Shown: positions 5,272 through 6,484 of the stretch, piece after piece
How positions within the stretch are numbered: the stretch's first letter is position 1
How the letters are laid out: every line of letters begins with the position of its first letter
Source of the DNA: Ruminococcaceae bacterium UBA737
GTDB taxonomy: Bacteria; Bacillota; Clostridia; Oscillospirales; Acutalibacteraceae
DNA: 6,484 bases
NCBI GenBank assembly: GCA_002297415.1
Contig: DBKZ01000019.1
Location: forward strand, 1 to 6,484
Direction: 5' to 3'
Notes under the pieces: model-generated
The model's database searches: none
Told to the model about the DNA's origin: nothing
The model's input: the letters and a program-made list of their open reading frames with translations, nothing else
Made by a program: the position numbers and the translations under genes

Positions 5272-6484
5272 TTAAAGCATTTTCCTTTTTCATTGTAAGC
5301 GAGATTCTGTTTCTTTTCTTATCGACATTCATTACCCATACCGTCACGGTCTGCCCGACCTTTAAAACATCAATGGGGTGTTTTATAAATTTATGGGATA
5401 TCTGAGAAATATGAACGAGCCCGTCCTCATGAACTCCGATATCGACGAATGCTCCGAAGTCTATTATATTTCTGACCGTTCCTTTAAGCTCCATTCCGAC
5501 CTTTAAATCGTCTAGTGTCAGAACATCGCGGCGAAGCTGGGGCTTTTCGATTTCGTCTCTCGGGTCTCTCCACGGCTTTTCAAGCTCCGAGGCTATATCC
5601 TTAAGCGTTAATACTCCTACTCCGAGCTTTTCGGCGGTATCAGTCTCGCCGAGAGCATTTAATTTTTCTGAAATACCCGATATTTTCTTTTCCTTTACAT
5701 CGTTTTCCGTAAATCCGCAGATTTTTAAAAGGTTTTTCGCAACCTCATAGCTTTCGGGATGAACGGCGGTTGCGTCCAAAGCATTCGCGCCGTTTTCAAT
5801 TCTTAAAAATCCGGCGCACTGCTCAAAAGCCTTATTGCCGAGCTTTGAAACCTTTTTTAACTCGGTTCGCTTTACAAATCCGCCGTTTTCGTCACGGTAT
5901 TTAACGATATTGTCGGCAACCGCGGAATTTATTCCCGAAATCCTTGAAAGCAAAGAAACCGAGGCGGTATTAAGGTCGACTCCGACCTTGTTTACGCAGT
6001 CCTCAACTACTCCGTCAAGTGCGCCTGACAGCTCCTTTTGAGGCATATCATGCTGATACTGACCTACGCCAATCGCCTTGGGGTCGATCTTCACCAGCTC
6101 CGCCAGCGGATCCTGCAAACGCCGGGCGATGGAGATGGCCGAGCGCAGGTTCACGTCGTACTCCGGGAACTCCTCCGCCGCCAGCTTTCCGGCGGAGTAC
6201 ACCGACGCGCCCGCCTCGTTGACGATCATGTAGCTGACGCCCGGCAGTCCCCGCAGCATCTCCACCGTCATCTGCTCCGTCTCCCGGCTGGCGGTGCCGT
6301 TGCCGATGGCGATATGCTCCACGCCGTCCTTCCGGATCAGGCGGGCCAGCGTATCGATGGCCTCCTGCTTTTTGCGTTCGCTGAACGTGGGATAGACGAC
6401 GGCCGTATCGAGCACCTTGCCCGTGCCGTCCACGACGGCGACCTTGCAGCCCATGCGGTAACCGGGGTCGAGGCCCATCGTGAC
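5252..6484 (-). CDS. tex: Transcription accessory protein Tex, 5'-truncated by the window edge
   Basis: Tex is a conserved cytoplasmic nucleic-acid-binding protein (bacterial relative of Spt6) linked to transcription and RNA metabolism. The 410 residues present are the C-terminal portion; the frame is open to the right edge and roughly 320 N-terminal residues are missing compared with a typical 710-780-residue Tex. Counting from the Met of MGLDPGYRMG (6476-6478), the visible parts are the YqgF/RNase H-like domain (1 to about 128), the invariant KIDPKAIGVGQYQHDM (130-145), helix-hairpin-helix repeats (about 165-235, with LNTASVSLLSRISGI and DENGGF), and the S1 RNA-binding domain (about 325-397, with GTVRNIIDFGAFVDIGVHEDGLVHISQIS). 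That Met is an internal residue of the family, not the true start. The stop is TAA at 5252-5254. Codons up to residue 135 are nearly all G/C-ending at about 67% GC, while later ones match the rest of the window: a mosaic gene or chimeric assembly. It is the first visible gene of the minus operon. Confidence 0.96.
   Translation of the reverse strand, partial: VTMGLDPGYRMGCKVAVVDGTGKVLDTAVVYPTFSERKKQEAIDTLARLIRKDGVEHIAIGNGTASRETEQMTVEMLRGLPGVSYMIVNEAGASVYSAGKLAAEEFPEYDVNLRSAISIARRLQDPLAELVKIDPKAIGVGQYQHDMPQKELSGALDGVVEDCVNKVGVDLNTASVSLLSRISGINSAVADNIVKYRDENGGFVKRTELKKVSKLGNKAFEQCAGFLRIENGANALDATAVHPESYEVAKNLLKICGFTENDVKEKKISGISEKLNALGETDTAEKLGVGVLTLKDIASELEKPWRDPRDEIEKPQLRRDVLTLDDLKVGMELKGTVRNIIDFGAFVDIGVHEDGLVHISQISHKFIKHPIDVLKVGQTVTVWVMNVDKKRNRISLTMKKENALNGTENQ

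Noticed and set aside
5275..5280. Two-codon minimal reading frame (ATG CTT TAA) just before the transporter start on the minus strand
   Set aside because: It lies inside the tex coding region, and the AAGGA site is only 2 bases from its ATG, too close for initiation; most likely chance.
6019..6222. Plus-strand open frame of 67 codons opposite tex
   Set aside because: It is a Pro/Arg/Ala-rich antisense frame caused by the high GC and strong third-position bias of the tex segment; it has no recognisable domain.

Overview
The window looks like ordinary chromosomal (housekeeping and transport) DNA of a Bacillota bacterium, most likely an anaerobic Clostridia member of the Oscillospirales/Ruminococcaceae type. 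This rests on protein style: a PTS_EIIC_2-type permease, a clostridial-style pyridoxamine kinase beginning near residue 8 with HDISCFGRCS, and strong AGGAG/AGGGG ribosome binding sites. Base composition is moderate, about 45% GC by hand count in the stretch I checked. The lineage is an inference; no rRNA or other phylogenetic marker is present.

Layout: two convergent gene clusters meet at one strong terminator. The plus-strand cluster (about 73-2622) holds a PTS-type membrane permease, endonuclease III (nth) and a pyridoxal/pyridoxamine kinase. The genes overlap by 8 bp and then by 1 bp (TAATG), so they are almost certainly co-transcribed and translationally coupled. The minus-strand cluster (6484 down to 2711) holds the C-terminal part of the RNA-binding protein Tex, an EamA/DMT-family transporter, and a beta-CASP metallo-beta-lactamase-fold putative RNase. 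These overlap by 20 bp and then by 4 bp (ATGA). Between the clusters, at 2657-2694, lies a perfect 38-bp palindrome that should terminate transcription from both sides. No promoter is visible: the plus operon has only 72 bp upstream in the window, and the minus operon begins beyond the right edge.

The most unusual observation is in tex. From about 6074 to the right edge the sequence is about 67% GC, with codons ending almost only in G or C. To the left it drops abruptly to about 45% GC, without loss of reading frame. The switch falls inside the codons of the most conserved Tex motif (DPKAIGVGQYQHD), where either a recombination crossover or a metagenome-assembly chimera would be expected.

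Functionally the window combines sugar-type or small-molecule uptake (substrate unknown), base excision repair, vitamin B6 salvage, RNA metabolism (Tex and the beta-CASP protein) and a drug/metabolite-type exporter. I see no defence system, mobile element, CRISPR array or obviously new system.
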